The notes under the pieces are model-generated. The model did no database searches and was not told the origin of the DNA. It worked only from the letters and a program-made list of their open reading frames with translations. Positions 38,888-47,355 of a stretch of DNA of 64,000 nt are shown here, one piece after another. This DNA comes from Microcaldota archaeon (GTDB lineage: Archaea; Micrarchaeota; Micrarchaeia; Norongarragalinales; Norongarragalinaceae). Each line of letters starts with the position of its first letter. The stretch's first letter is position 1. Position numbers and translations under genes: made by a program. Where the stretch lies: assembly GCA_016188965.1 (NCBI GenBank), contig JACPGT010000002.1:309852-373851 (forward strand). Direction: 5' to 3'.

Positions 38888-39340
38888 TCAGATGGGTAGG
38901 TAGGGCCGGCCGAAGAACACGGCTGCCCACAATATCAGGGCTACGATGAAGTGGATGACGCTTTTCTTGGCGTATTCGTGCCAGATGCCTTTTCCTTGGT
39001 AGTCATTCAGCAGGCCTTGGCCTAGGTAGGTGGCCGAGAGGGCCAGGAAGACTTGGGGCAGCATCAGCAACAGGTAGGATTGCGGGACCGCGCCCGTAGT
39101 GTATAGTGAGGCGAACTTGACGCCTTCGATGCCCAACGCCAGGGGGGCGCCATAGCCGAAGAACAGCAGGCTGAAGGAAAAGACGAAGGCCAACGCCAAT
39201 AGTTCGCTGACGACGTCGTTGGGCGAAAAGGCATATGGCGGAGTCAGTTGGACGGGCTCCGGCTGGATCGTGTTGTAGCCGTAGACGCCGGCAAAGGCGG
39301 CGGCCATGACGACGACGGAGAAAATCGCGATGAGTTTCAT
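38888..39340 (-). CDS. 150-residue membrane protein
   Basis: An N-terminal signal-like helix (MKLIAIFSVVVMAAAFAGVY) then three more hydrophobic helices, ending ILWAAVFFGRPYLPI. Not recognised. It is third in a minus-strand set after the 305-residue membrane protein and DUF424, with a ten-base gap. Confidence 0.6.
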   Translation of the reverse strand: MKLIAIFSVVVMAAAFAGVYGYNTIQPEPVQLTPPYAFSPNDVVSELLALAFVFSFSLLFFGYGAPLALGIEGVKFASLYTTGAVPQSYLLLMLPQVFLALSATYLGQGLLNDYQGKGIWHEYAKKSVIHFIVALILWAAVFFGRPYLPI

Positions 39341-39350
39341 GGGGCTTTCA

Positions 39351-39659
39351 CTACAAATAGTAGATGTGGAGGTGGGGGATGCCTTGCACTTTCTTGACTT
39401 GTTTCGTGTCGATGTTGAGGGCTTTGCGGGCGCAGGCCACGGCATTCGGACCCACGGCGTTGACGTTGCGCGATCCCTGCAGCAGGCCTATGGCTTCGTT
39501 TTCGGTCACTTGCATGCCTTCGTAGAACGAGCGATACTTGTCCAAATCCAACGTCACGTCGCCTTCCTTGAGCACTTTTCCGAGCAGTTTCTTGTCGCAT
39601 AATGCCGTTACGTGCCAGACTTGGCCGTGGCGGTCGACGCGTTGGTGGACTTTGGCCAT
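39351..39659 (-). CDS. DUF424 protein
   Basis: 102 residues, a conserved archaeal family. MAKVHQRVDRHGQVWHVTAL, CDKKLLGKVLKEGD, FYEGMQVTENEAI and NVNAVGPNAV, with IPHLHIYYL at the end, match the family outline (basic start, CDxxLLGK, FYxG, NxVG, final xPH). Function is unknown; structures suggest an RNA- or translation-related role, which is inference. Its ATG overlaps the upstream stop (TGATG). A much longer frame reading back to 40418 in this register is a shadow. Confidence 0.75.
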   Translation of the reverse strand: MAKVHQRVDRHGQVWHVTALCDKKLLGKVLKEGDVTLDLDKYRSFYEGMQVTENEAIGLLQGSRNVNAVGPNAVACARKALNIDTKQVKKVQGIPHLHIYYL

Positions 39660-40576
39660 CACCGCCGCGTCGCCCTCCGGAGCGTTTTGGACTTCTTTTT
39701 GGATGCCGGTTTCTTGGCCGTAATGCGGGAAGGCGTGGTGGTGGATGGCTTTTCTTGGTTTTCTTTCTCTTTTCCCGTCAAAGCGGAAAAAGCGTTGGCC
39801 ATGATGTGAAGCTGGACTACCTGGGCCACCATGACGCCGAACACGGCCAGGATGGCGGCGATGCCGAGCAGTGCCAGCGCGGGAAGGCTGGGCGCGTTGA
39901 GGCGCACGCGAAGCGCAAGTAACGCCAGGGCGACGATCAGGATAAGGACGGCCATGACGGCCAGCATCAAGGCGAGGGATACGACCGTTGAGACGACCAG
40001 TGCCAGGAGTACGTCGACGGGTTTTTCGCGGGCCAAATCGACGCTGCGCCGGATGGCTTCCCCCATGTTTTTTCCTTCCAGGGCCACGGCGTACTCGGCG
40101 AATGCCAGGAAGAAAGCCAACGCGAGAGAAACGGCCAGATAGATTACAAGAACCAGGCCGGAGAACGCCGACCCGCTTTCCGCCGCGGTTTGGAAGAGCA
40201 TGCTGGAGGCGAAGCTGATGCCGGAGACGACGACGGCCACGCCCACCATTGAGCCGAGCCGCGGAGAGAACTGCGCCCAGCTCTGCGAAAGGCTTTCGGA
40301 ATGCGCGGCGTTGCGGATGATGGTGCCGGTGATGGCCAGGCTGCCGACGGCGAATGCGACGACGCCGGTGATGAGCACCAGACCGACGACGCCCAACGCG
40401 GGGGGGTTGCGCAGCCACGTGGCCGGATTCGCTGTCAAACCCGAAGCCGAGGCGGTCAGCACGGTAAGCAGGAGCACGGCCAGTGCCACGCCGATGGTGA
40501 AACTGGCGTACAGCAGCGCGGCCTTGGAATGGCGGGCGTAGGAAAAAGCGTCGTCTATGGCCTTGCCGTATTGCAT
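39659..40576 (-). CDS. polytopic membrane protein with Lys-rich tail
   Basis: 305 residues, about six helices, with EGKNMGEAIRRSVDLAREKP between helices and a 40-residue cytoplasmic Lys/Thr tail. This layout is common in archaeal DUF4013-like membrane proteins, but the family is not certain. TTTAAA centred at 40603 gives a leaderless start at 40576 rather than at 40627. First gene of a three-gene set with DUF424. Confidence 0.65.
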   Translation of the reverse strand: MQYGKAIDDAFSYARHSKAALLYASFTIGVALAVLLLTVLTASASGLTANPATWLRNPPALGVVGLVLITGVVAFAVGSLAITGTIIRNAAHSESLSQSWAQFSPRLGSMVGVAVVVSGISFASSMLFQTAAESGSAFSGLVLVIYLAVSLALAFFLAFAEYAVALEGKNMGEAIRRSVDLAREKPVDVLLALVVSTVVSLALMLAVMAVLILIVALALLALRVRLNAPSLPALALLGIAAILAVFGVMVAQVVQLHIMANAFSALTGKEKENQEKPSTTTPSRITAKKPASKKKSKTLRRATRR

Positions 40577-40629
40577 ATTGGGCCTTACGGTGAGGATGCT
40601 TTTAAACGGTGCGGGCTTTTGCTTCATGC

Positions 40630-41337
40630 CTACTTGGCGAGGCGCCGTCGTGCCTGCAGACGGGCCACGATTTGCTCGCGGTTGATGGCGGGGCCCGCGT
40701 ATTTCTGCATGAAGGCGGGGGCCGTCCTGAATCCCTTGAGGGCGACGTGTTTGTGGAATTGCACGCCCCGGTCGTTTTCCTTCCTGCGTTGGATATATGG
40801 TTTATCCGTGTGCTTTTGGGCTGTGTTCAGATGCGTCAGGAACCGGCGTGCCGATTCGTTGCGGGGGTGGGCGGCCTGCCGGGACACTTTTTCAGCGTAG
40901 CGGCGCATGGTACGCAGCATCATGATGCCTTGCTGGGATTCGCCTTGGTTCTGACTGAGTACCTTGTTCTGGACGTGTGCCAGCATCATGGTCTTGTACG
41001 CCTCGTCCGTTAGCTGGTTGGAGGCGATCTTGAACTTGGGGTCGAATTGTTGGATGATGTGGGCGATGGTCAGGCTGTCGAACACGAGGCTGGCCATGGG
41101 GATGGTCGAGGCCAAAAACGTCAGTCCGCGGTGGGCGGCAAAGCTCAAGGGCGTTTCGGCCAGGCTGCGGTTGCGCGCGGCCGCGCTTTCAGACATGCCG
41201 GCGCCGATCTTGCCTAAGACGCCGGGCCTTTTAGGAGCCAGGCGCGATTGGGTCCAACCGGCCTTCGGCTGTCTCCAGAGCATGCTGCCTTTCGTGAACA
41301 GTTTTCCCATCGGTGGTCGGTAACCATACCATGCCAT
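40630..41337 (-). CDS. hypothetical basic protein
   Basis: About 235 residues, rich in Arg, Lys, Gln and His, ending QARRRLAK. One weak hydrophobic stretch (THLASTIPMASLVFDSL region) and long helices. No family recognised. Start uncertain (ATG 41337 or 41310). The TATA box centred at 41395 also faces the divergent cyclase gene. Confidence 0.5.
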   Translation of the reverse strand: MAWYGYRPPMGKLFTKGSMLWRQPKAGWTQSRLAPKRPGVLGKIGAGMSESAAARNRSLAETPLSFAAHRGLTFLASTIPMASLVFDSLTIAHIIQQFDPKFKIASNQLTDEAYKTMMLAHVQNKVLSQNQGESQQGIMMLRTMRRYAEKVSRQAAHPRNESARRFLTHLNTAQKHTDKPYIQRRKENDRGVQFHKHVALKGFRTAPAFMQKYAGPAINREQIVARLQARRRLAK

Positions 41338-41389
41338 CTGGCAAATAAAAGCCGTGAGGATGGAGCGGTTTGGGCGGTGGTGCGTCGAC

Positions 41390-41399
41390 GTTTTATAGT
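41390..41399. promoter_or_regulatory. TATA box between divergent genes
   Basis: GTTTTATAGT is centred 25 bases before ATG 41420 (leaderless cyclase); its complement ACTATAAAAC could drive the opposite gene with a leader of about 30 bases. Confidence 0.5.
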
Positions 41400-41419
41400 T
41401 GGCATCCGTAATGCGCCTC

Positions 41420-42352
41420 ATGGTGTTGACGGCTTGGCTTTCAGCCCTGCTTTTTTTCGCATTGGCGTTACTGTCCTATGCGTTTTTCCGCTCCTGGCAG
41501 GCGTACCGGCGCAGGCGCGACGGCCACCGTTTCCTCAAAGTGGCCGTGGTCTTCGTCGCGCTTTTGGGCGTCTGGCTCGAGTTGTATGGCGCGCCATTCG
41601 AGACGGTGCTGACGCAGTACCGCGTCTTGTTGGCGTTTGTCCCGCTGGTTTTGTTCTTGGCGTACGATCGGTTGGCCCCCTCCTCTTCGGTCGCAGGCCA
41701 TTCTTTGGGCGGTGGGACTGACTTTTTGGAGGCATACGTCAGCCCTCACGTCGTGTCGCAGATCCGGCAGAAAGGCTACGTGACGCTGGGCGGCACGCAC
41801 CGCGAAGTGACGGTGCTCGTAACCGACGTGCGCAATTCGACCGGCATGTGCGTGACGTATCCGCCGGACGTCGTGCTCAAGTCGCTCAACCGTTATTTCG
41901 AGGTCGTCACCGACGCGGTGACGCACCACGGCGGGACGTTGGACAAGCTGACGGGCGACGGGGTGATGGCCGTGTTCAACGCGCCGCGCGATTTGCCGGA
42001 TCACGCGTCCAAGGCGTATGCCGCGGCGTGCGACATCCAGCAGCGCATGGTCAAGGTCAACCACGAACTGTCCGCCGAGCATCTGCCGGTGCTGAACGTC
42101 GGCGTCGGGCTTGATTTCGGCGTGGGCGTGTTGGGCAACATTGGCTCCAAGCACCTGGTGCGTTATACCGTCATCGGCGACGTGGCCAATACCGCGTCGC
42201 GGATCCAGGAATTCGCCAAAGGCGGACAAGTGGCGCTGACGCCGGCGGCGTTCCGTGCGCTGGGCGGCAGGGAAAAAGTCGATGCCAAAGGCGAGAACGT
42301 GCAGGTCAAGGGCAAAGGCATGATGACGATTTACAAGGTGTCCGTGGCATGA
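41420..42352 (+). CDS. membrane-bound class III adenylate/guanylate cyclase
   Basis: About 310 residues. Three N-terminal helices (about 1-24, 41-57, 67-82) precede a class III cyclase domain. VTVLVTDVRNSTGM holds the first metal Asp (136), LDKLTGDGVMAVF the second (180) and a purine-site Lys. GNIGSKHLVRYTVIGDVANT and ASRIQEF hold the transition-state Asn and Arg. All catalytic positions look intact, so cAMP or cGMP production is plausible. ATG 41411 is an alternative start. Its stop overlaps the next gene. Class III cyclases are uncommon in archaea. Confidence 0.85.
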   Translation: MVLTAWLSALLFFALALLSYAFFRSWQAYRRRRDGHRFLKVAVVFVALLGVWLELYGAPFETVLTQYRVLLAFVPLVLFLAYDRLAPSSSVAGHSLGGGTDFLEAYVSPHVVSQIRQKGYVTLGGTHREVTVLVTDVRNSTGMCVTYPPDVVLKSLNRYFEVVTDAVTHHGGTLDKLTGDGVMAVFNAPRDLPDHASKAYAAACDIQQRMVKVNHELSAEHLPVLNVGVGLDFGVGVLGNIGSKHLVRYTVIGDVANTASRIQEFAKGGQVALTPAAFRALGGREKVDAKGENVQVKGKGMMTIYKVSVA

Positions 42353-42858
42353 GGCGTATCCGGCTTCCGGAGGAATTTTCGCTGCCGCGCGTGCTGGACG
42401 GTCCATCGGCGTTGGCGCTCTTTGCCGCGTCAGCGACGTTGCTGGCATGGATGCCCATGGCGTTTTCCGTTGAGGGCTTCGCGGTCCGGTTCTTCCTGGC
42501 CGTGGTGGGGTTGGCCGCGGTCTTGGCTTCGGTGTGGCTGGTCCTCCAATTGTTCAAGTCGCGCATCGCGTGGAGCTGGTTCTTTGCGCCCGTTTTGGGC
42601 AACTTGATGCTGGCTTTGGCGGCGGCGTTGGTCCTGCGCGCCTTAGCCGTCCTTCTGGAAGCCGCGTTGCGCTTTTCGGTTTTGTCCCACGTAGTCTTCT
42701 CGCTGACGCCGTTGGTTGTCCTGGTTACGTTCGGCTGGACCGTGGAAAAATCCACCCAGCTTCCTGAACGACCGGCCGCTTGGATAGGCTGGACGTCGGT
42801 CGTCCTGTTGGCCGTGGCGTTGTACGCCGTCGACCATTTCGCGCCGCTTTGGAGTTGA
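42349..42858 (+). CDS. membrane protein coupled to the cyclase
   Basis: 169 residues, about five helices, no motif. The ATG overlaps the cyclase stop (ATGA), so they are co-translated; it may anchor or modulate the cyclase (inference). Not recognised. Confidence 0.6.
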   Translation: MRRIRLPEEFSLPRVLDGPSALALFAASATLLAWMPMAFSVEGFAVRFFLAVVGLAAVLASVWLVLQLFKSRIAWSWFFAPVLGNLMLALAAALVLRALAVLLEAALRFSVLSHVVFSLTPLVVLVTFGWTVEKSTQLPERPAAWIGWTSVVLLAVALYAVDHFAPLWS

Positions 42859-42967
42859 TTTTTTTGAGTGGTTCTTTCGGCTTCTTTCATTTCCGGAGGG
42901 GTACTTTTTTTCCCAGTCTTGCAAGGCTTTTTATGCCCCTTTCGCAGATGTATGGGTTTGAGTGCCG

Positions 42968-43639
42968 ATGATTGAACCTGCTCCGATCCATTATGACCGC
43001 ATTTACCGCTTTGCCGAGGGACGCGTGCGGGGTGAGTTGAAGACCAAACTTCCGACCGGCCTGTATTACCACCGGCCTTTCCATACGCGTGACGTGGTCC
43101 GGGTGGCCGAACGCATTGGCGAAATGGCGAGAAAACGCGGCGCTTTGACGGAACGTGAAGTGTGGCTGCTCAAGCTGGCCGCGCTTTACCACGACGTGGG
43201 TTTCACGCATCAAGTCAAGGAAAACGAGCCGTTCGGAGCCCAATGCGCCGTCGGTGAGTTGGGGCAGTTAGGCTTGAGTTCGGAGGACCTGGAATTGGTC
43301 GCAGCCGCGATATTGGATACGGCGTTGGTCCGCCATCCGCGTCCTGATTTGGAAACCTATCATCAGGCCCCGCAGACCAAATTGGGCAAGTACTTGTGCG
43401 ATGCGGACTTGGCAACGCTTGGCCGCAAGGATTTCTTCAAGACCAACGAATGGTACCGCCGTGAACACAATCATCCGTTGCCCACCCAGGAGCATCTCAG
43501 CGAGGAGGAAAACCTCCGGCGGGTCCATCCGTTCCTGTTGGGCCATCGGTGGCACACGCGCGAGGCCGAGTCGCTCTTCGAGGAGACTAAAAAGCAGAAC
43601 ATCCGGGAACTACGACGGCGCCTGGGTTTGCTGGTTTGA
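42968..43639 (+). CDS. HD-domain phosphohydrolase
   Basis: 223 residues. YHRPFHTRDVVRVAERIGEM then KLAALYHDVGFTHQ: the H...HD...D pattern of metal-dependent HD hydrolases. RREHNHPLPTQEHLSEEENL follows. Its length matches stand-alone HD proteins acting on nucleotides. The TATA box TTTTTATG near 42930 gives a short leader; GTG 42962 is an alternative start. It lies between a nucleotidyl cyclase and an HD-GYP protein. Confidence 0.8.
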   Translation: MIEPAPIHYDRIYRFAEGRVRGELKTKLPTGLYYHRPFHTRDVVRVAERIGEMARKRGALTEREVWLLKLAALYHDVGFTHQVKENEPFGAQCAVGELGQLGLSSEDLELVAAAILDTALVRHPRPDLETYHQAPQTKLGKYLCDADLATLGRKDFFKTNEWYRREHNHPLPTQEHLSEEENLRRVHPFLLGHRWHTREAESLFEETKKQNIRELRRRLGLLV

Positions 43640-43691
43640 TTCACGTTCCGGCCTCTTTCGGCCGGTGGATTCTTGGGTCTGTTCGTATACC

Positions 43692-45821
43692 TTACGGCGC
43701 GGGCCGGAGGGGTTCTTCCTCTTTTATTTCCAACAGGACGTTGGGGTTGGGTGGTTTGACTTCTACGTCCCGCGTGATTTTGCGTTTGGATAGGTGCGGC
43801 CACCAGTCCTTGACGTAATTCGTGCCGTGCGTGACGACGCGGAGGGGGTTGAATCGTTCGGTCTTCCGTTCAGGCGCGGGCAACTCGTCGTCTTCGATTT
43901 TCGGATATATTTCCCGCAGGTCTTTCTCGGTGATGTGTTGAAGCACTTCGGCCACTTCCGGGTCGAAGTGTCCGGTCCAGAAGCCTTGCTGTAGCCAGCC
44001 GGGCTTCCATTCGCCGCTTTGCTCGTCGTGCGTGCCGGCGAGGAATTCCCAGGACAATTGGCGCTTGCCCATGGGCATGTCTCGGGTCAACCTGCCTTTG
44101 CGCAGTTGCGGTAGCCAGGCTTTCAGGTATTGGACGCCTTCGGTGAATACTTTTCGTGCTTCGAATTTTTCGGCGGCGTGGTCAATGCGGCGGGGGTACG
44201 GCCGGTCCAGGATGAACGCGTCCAAGATGTCGGCCAGGGCCGCGATTCTAGCTTCGATGGGAATCTGCTCTCCCTTGAGTTTTTTCGGATAGCCTTTGCC
44301 GTCGAATCGTTCATGGTGGTATAAGGCCACGTTCTGCATCGTTCTTGGGAATCGGTTTTCGGCCAGGACTTCTTCCGCGTGTTCGGGGTGTCGTTGGATT
44401 TGTTCGCGTTCGCCGATGTCCAGGACGCCTTCTTTGTGAAGCAGTTCCGTTGCGATGCCGATCTTGCCTAAGTCGTGCACGTCGCCGGCTTCCTGCAGCC
44501 CGTTGATGAATTCGCGGCTGAACCGGCTTTCTCCGGTCTTTTTTCGGTGGAGCCGGTCCATGATGAGCGCGATTTTCTTCATCCATTTTCCGACGCGTTC
44601 CGAGTGGTGGCGCGTGTAGGGGTCGTGGTCTTCCAGTTGCTTGATGCGTGATTTGACGTTGATTTTCGCTTGGTGATCCAGCTGTTCGGTGAACCAGTTC
44701 TGCACGATGCGGTCGTTGATGTCCCGGTCTTGCAGTATTTCCTGGAATTTGAGGGCGAGTTGGCGCGGGATCTTGTCCAGATGGATGGCATGCACGGCGG
44801 CGACATGGTTTTCCGGCAGCAGCAATTTGTGCTCGAACTGCCGTCGGAGGTCCGGCGTGATGATGCCCAGCGGAACGATGAGTTCGCCGAATGGCGCGGT
44901 GGGTCCTTCCCCGGGCTTGGCCAAGTGTTCGTCGACCATTTTGCTCCGGTTATCGTCTTCGTGGAGGTTGGCCGTGAAGGAAAATCCCGATTTGCCTTCT
45001 TCGTTGAGTCCGCCGTTCCACCATCGGACTATCCGTTTGGTCGAATCCGTCAAGGGCATGACTGGCAGGTGTTGGACCCGGCGGCCCCAGGGCGCTTCAG
45101 GCCCGGCTTCGGCTTTGTATTCCACGAGATCCGTCCGCATGTCCGTTCCTCGAGGTGATTTCATCGGATCCGGCGAGGTTTGCATGGCTAACGCCACGGT
45201 GCCGCGCACGTGGGCCCCTGCTTCCTTCTGTTTTTGGGTGAATGCCACTTCGGGAAGGAGGCGGGCGAGCAATTGCATCAGGGGGTAGGCGGAACGGCCA
45301 GGGTCGGATTCGCCGCGGATTGCCTCCTTGAGTTGGTGCAAGTCATGTGCGCTTGGAAGCAGGGTCGTGTTCCGTTGGATGAGGTCTTGGGCGATGCGTT
45401 TGGCATTCAAGTCGCGTGACGAGTCCAGCACTAAGGGACTGACACGGTATTGCTCTGCCAACCTTTCGATTTCAGCTTTTTGGCCGTCCGTCAAGTCTCC
45501 GCGTATGATGATGTTTTGGCCCCATCCGCCGCGGTGTCCATCCTTTACTCCGGTTCCTTCGATGGCGTGGTCCATCATTTCCCGTATTTTCTTGGCGCTG
45601 AACCGGTTGTGTTCGTCGAAATGCAGTTCGATGGCCTTCACGCCGGTTTCGTACTTCCAGTTCCTTGAAATCTCGGCGGCAATGCGACTCGCGTTTTGTT
45701 GGGATTTCGGGTTCGGTTCATGGAGGACCGTCAAACTGAGCCGGTTGGCCATCCGGCCGAAGCTTCCGGCCACCATTTTTGTGGGCAGGAAACCGGGTGG
45801 GGTCCTTTCTTCGGCGGGCAT
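43692..45821 (-). CDS. large HD-GYP domain protein
   Basis: 709 residues. An uncharacterised N-terminal region (about 25-380) is followed by an HD-GYP domain (about 395-560). DVHDLGKIGI gives HD at 449-450, then HPEHAEEVL, and YHHERFDGKGYPKKLKGEQI is the GYP-like block, with ARIAALADILDAF. HD-GYP enzymes cleave cyclic dinucleotides; that substrate is unproved in this organism. The C-terminus contains a repeated block (YLKAWLPQLRKGRLTRD and YVKDWWPHLSKRKITRD). ATTAAAAC 26 bases upstream gives a leaderless start. Confidence 0.85.
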   Translation of the reverse strand: MPAEERTPPGFLPTKMVAGSFGRMANRLSLTVLHEPNPKSQQNASRIAAEISRNWKYETGVKAIELHFDEHNRFSAKKIREMMDHAIEGTGVKDGHRGGWGQNIIIRGDLTDGQKAEIERLAEQYRVSPLVLDSSRDLNAKRIAQDLIQRNTTLLPSAHDLHQLKEAIRGESDPGRSAYPLMQLLARLLPEVAFTQKQKEAGAHVRGTVALAMQTSPDPMKSPRGTDMRTDLVEYKAEAGPEAPWGRRVQHLPVMPLTDSTKRIVRWWNGGLNEEGKSGFSFTANLHEDDNRSKMVDEHLAKPGEGPTAPFGELIVPLGIITPDLRRQFEHKLLLPENHVAAVHAIHLDKIPRQLALKFQEILQDRDINDRIVQNWFTEQLDHQAKINVKSRIKQLEDHDPYTRHHSERVGKWMKKIALIMDRLHRKKTGESRFSREFINGLQEAGDVHDLGKIGIATELLHKEGVLDIGEREQIQRHPEHAEEVLAENRFPRTMQNVALYHHERFDGKGYPKKLKGEQIPIEARIAALADILDAFILDRPYPRRIDHAAEKFEARKVFTEGVQYLKAWLPQLRKGRLTRDMPMGKRQLSWEFLAGTHDEQSGEWKPGWLQQGFWTGHFDPEVAEVLQHITEKDLREIYPKIEDDELPAPERKTERFNPLRVVTHGTNYVKDWWPHLSKRKITRDVEVKPPNPNVLLEIKEEEPLRPAP

Positions 45822-45859
45822 GCAATGCTTGATGGAAGGCGGGTTTTAATTGATTAGGT

Positions 45860-47281
45860 TTACGCATTCGGCTCCTTCTTGCGTACGACGCCTGCATTTG
45901 CGTTGACTTCGATCCAATCACCGGTCTTGTATGTCCGCGTGGCGCTTTTCGTGCCCACGATGCAGGGTTTGCCGAATTCGCGGGCGATGATGGCGGCGTG
46001 GCTGACGGTGCCGCCTTCGTCCGTCACGATGGCGCACGCTTTTCGGACGATGGCCAACTGGTTCGGCTGGGTCATGGCGACGATCATCACGCCGCCTTCC
46101 GGGAATGCTTTTTCGTCGCGTTCGAGTTCTTCCAGGCTTCCCACGGTCACGACATATGCGGGTCCCTGGACGTGGCCGGGGTGTGCGACCATGCCGTGCA
46201 AGGGTTCCAGCGGTTCCGGCGGTTGGATGGAGAGCTGTTTTTTCAGTGCTTCGGCGTCCTGTGGGCCGTAGAGCGTCCGGCGGCCGTTTTGGTTGCGGAC
46301 GGCGTAGGCAAAGCGGCGTTGGCGCACGACGTCGGGGGTAAGCGGTTTTCCGTGGAGCAACGCGTTTTCCAAGTCTTCAAGGCCGTACGCATATGCAAGG
46401 TCCAACAGGGGCACGCCAAGTCGGCGGGCGATGTGCTGGAACAGCGGCAGGAATCGGAAGTCCGCTCCGGCCCAGTGGGCCTTGAGTTCCAGCCTCTCGA
46501 GGGCAAGGTGTTGCAATAGGTGGCATCGCTCGGCCGTGGTGGCGTCCAGCTGGCTAAAAAGTCGGTCTTGCTCGTGCTTGAGCTTGACTTTGCTTTCGAT
46601 TGTTCCGTGAAGCGGTGTTTTTCTTTCTTTTTCCAGTCTTTCCTTGAGAAAACGCAGCGGCGAGGCCGAATCGTAGGTCTGGTAGAACAGCCAGGCGTGT
46701 TTTTCGGCGTGGGCTTTCAAGTCGGCTTCCGTTAGGGCGGCTTTGGCCAGAAGTGCGCGAAAATCGTCCTGTTCGCGGGAAATGATGTCGTCGTCGACGG
46801 GTTGGACCAGTTGGCAGAACGCCGCGTCCGCACCAGCTGCAAACGCTTCGTCGGTTTTCTCGCGGATGGCCGCTTCCAGCGCGTGGGTGCCGGCCGGCTG
46901 GGTGGCGACGAACAATGCTCCCAATTCTTGGATGTGCCGGGTGAGTCTTTCCATGAAGCGGTAAAGTTCTTCGTCTTGAGCCGTGTTCAGGTCGGCGGCC
47001 TTAAATTCGGCGTAAAATGCGTTCATGCGGTTGCCCGCGTCGCGGCAGCGGCGGAAGTACTCTTCGGCAAACGCGGGTTCCAGCAGTCTTGTGCCCGATC
47101 GTTTCCATTCTTCCATCATGGAGTTGGAAACGTAGGCTTCGGCTTTGCCGTGGCGTACGAAGGCGACGTAATCGACCTGCTTCGGCTTTCCGAACGCGTA
47201 GGGCCCGTACGTGAAGCACGATCGGTCATAGATGGAGGAGAACGTGTGCGCGCCTGCCCATTGGAATTCGTAATCGGTCAT
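45860..47281 (-). CDS. PEP-utilising enzyme mobile-domain protein
   Basis: 473 residues. The C-terminal part (about 375-470) is the swivelling phosphohistidine domain of PEP synthase and PPDK, with GGTVSHAAIIAREFGKPCIV carrying the catalytic His. The larger N-terminal part is helical and has no ATP-grasp or PEP-barrel motif. It is therefore not a complete PEP synthase; such proteins may be phosphocarriers or specialised kinases. TTTAAA 25 bases upstream of the ATG (leaderless). Confidence 0.8.
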   Translation of the reverse strand: MTDYEFQWAGAHTFSSIYDRSCFTYGPYAFGKPKQVDYVAFVRHGKAEAYVSNSMMEEWKRSGTRLLEPAFAEEYFRRCRDAGNRMNAFYAEFKAADLNTAQDEELYRFMERLTRHIQELGALFVATQPAGTHALEAAIREKTDEAFAAGADAAFCQLVQPVDDDIISREQDDFRALLAKAALTEADLKAHAEKHAWLFYQTYDSASPLRFLKERLEKERKTPLHGTIESKVKLKHEQDRLFSQLDATTAERCHLLQHLALERLELKAHWAGADFRFLPLFQHIARRLGVPLLDLAYAYGLEDLENALLHGKPLTPDVVRQRRFAYAVRNQNGRRTLYGPQDAEALKKQLSIQPPEPLEPLHGMVAHPGHVQGPAYVVTVGSLEELERDEKAFPEGGVMIVAMTQPNQLAIVRKACAIVTDEGGTVSHAAIIAREFGKPCIVGTKSATRTYKTGDWIEVNANAGVVRKKEPNA

Positions 47282-47355
47282 GGTTTTGGCCTGTTTGCAA
47301 CAGTTTAAAATGCCAGGAATGGCTATTTGCTACAATCCTTATAACGGATGATTTT

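Noticed and set aside
39660-40418. Long frame leading into the DUF424 gene on the minus strand
   Set aside because: It is the out-of-frame shadow of the 305-residue membrane protein; DUF424 starts at 39659.
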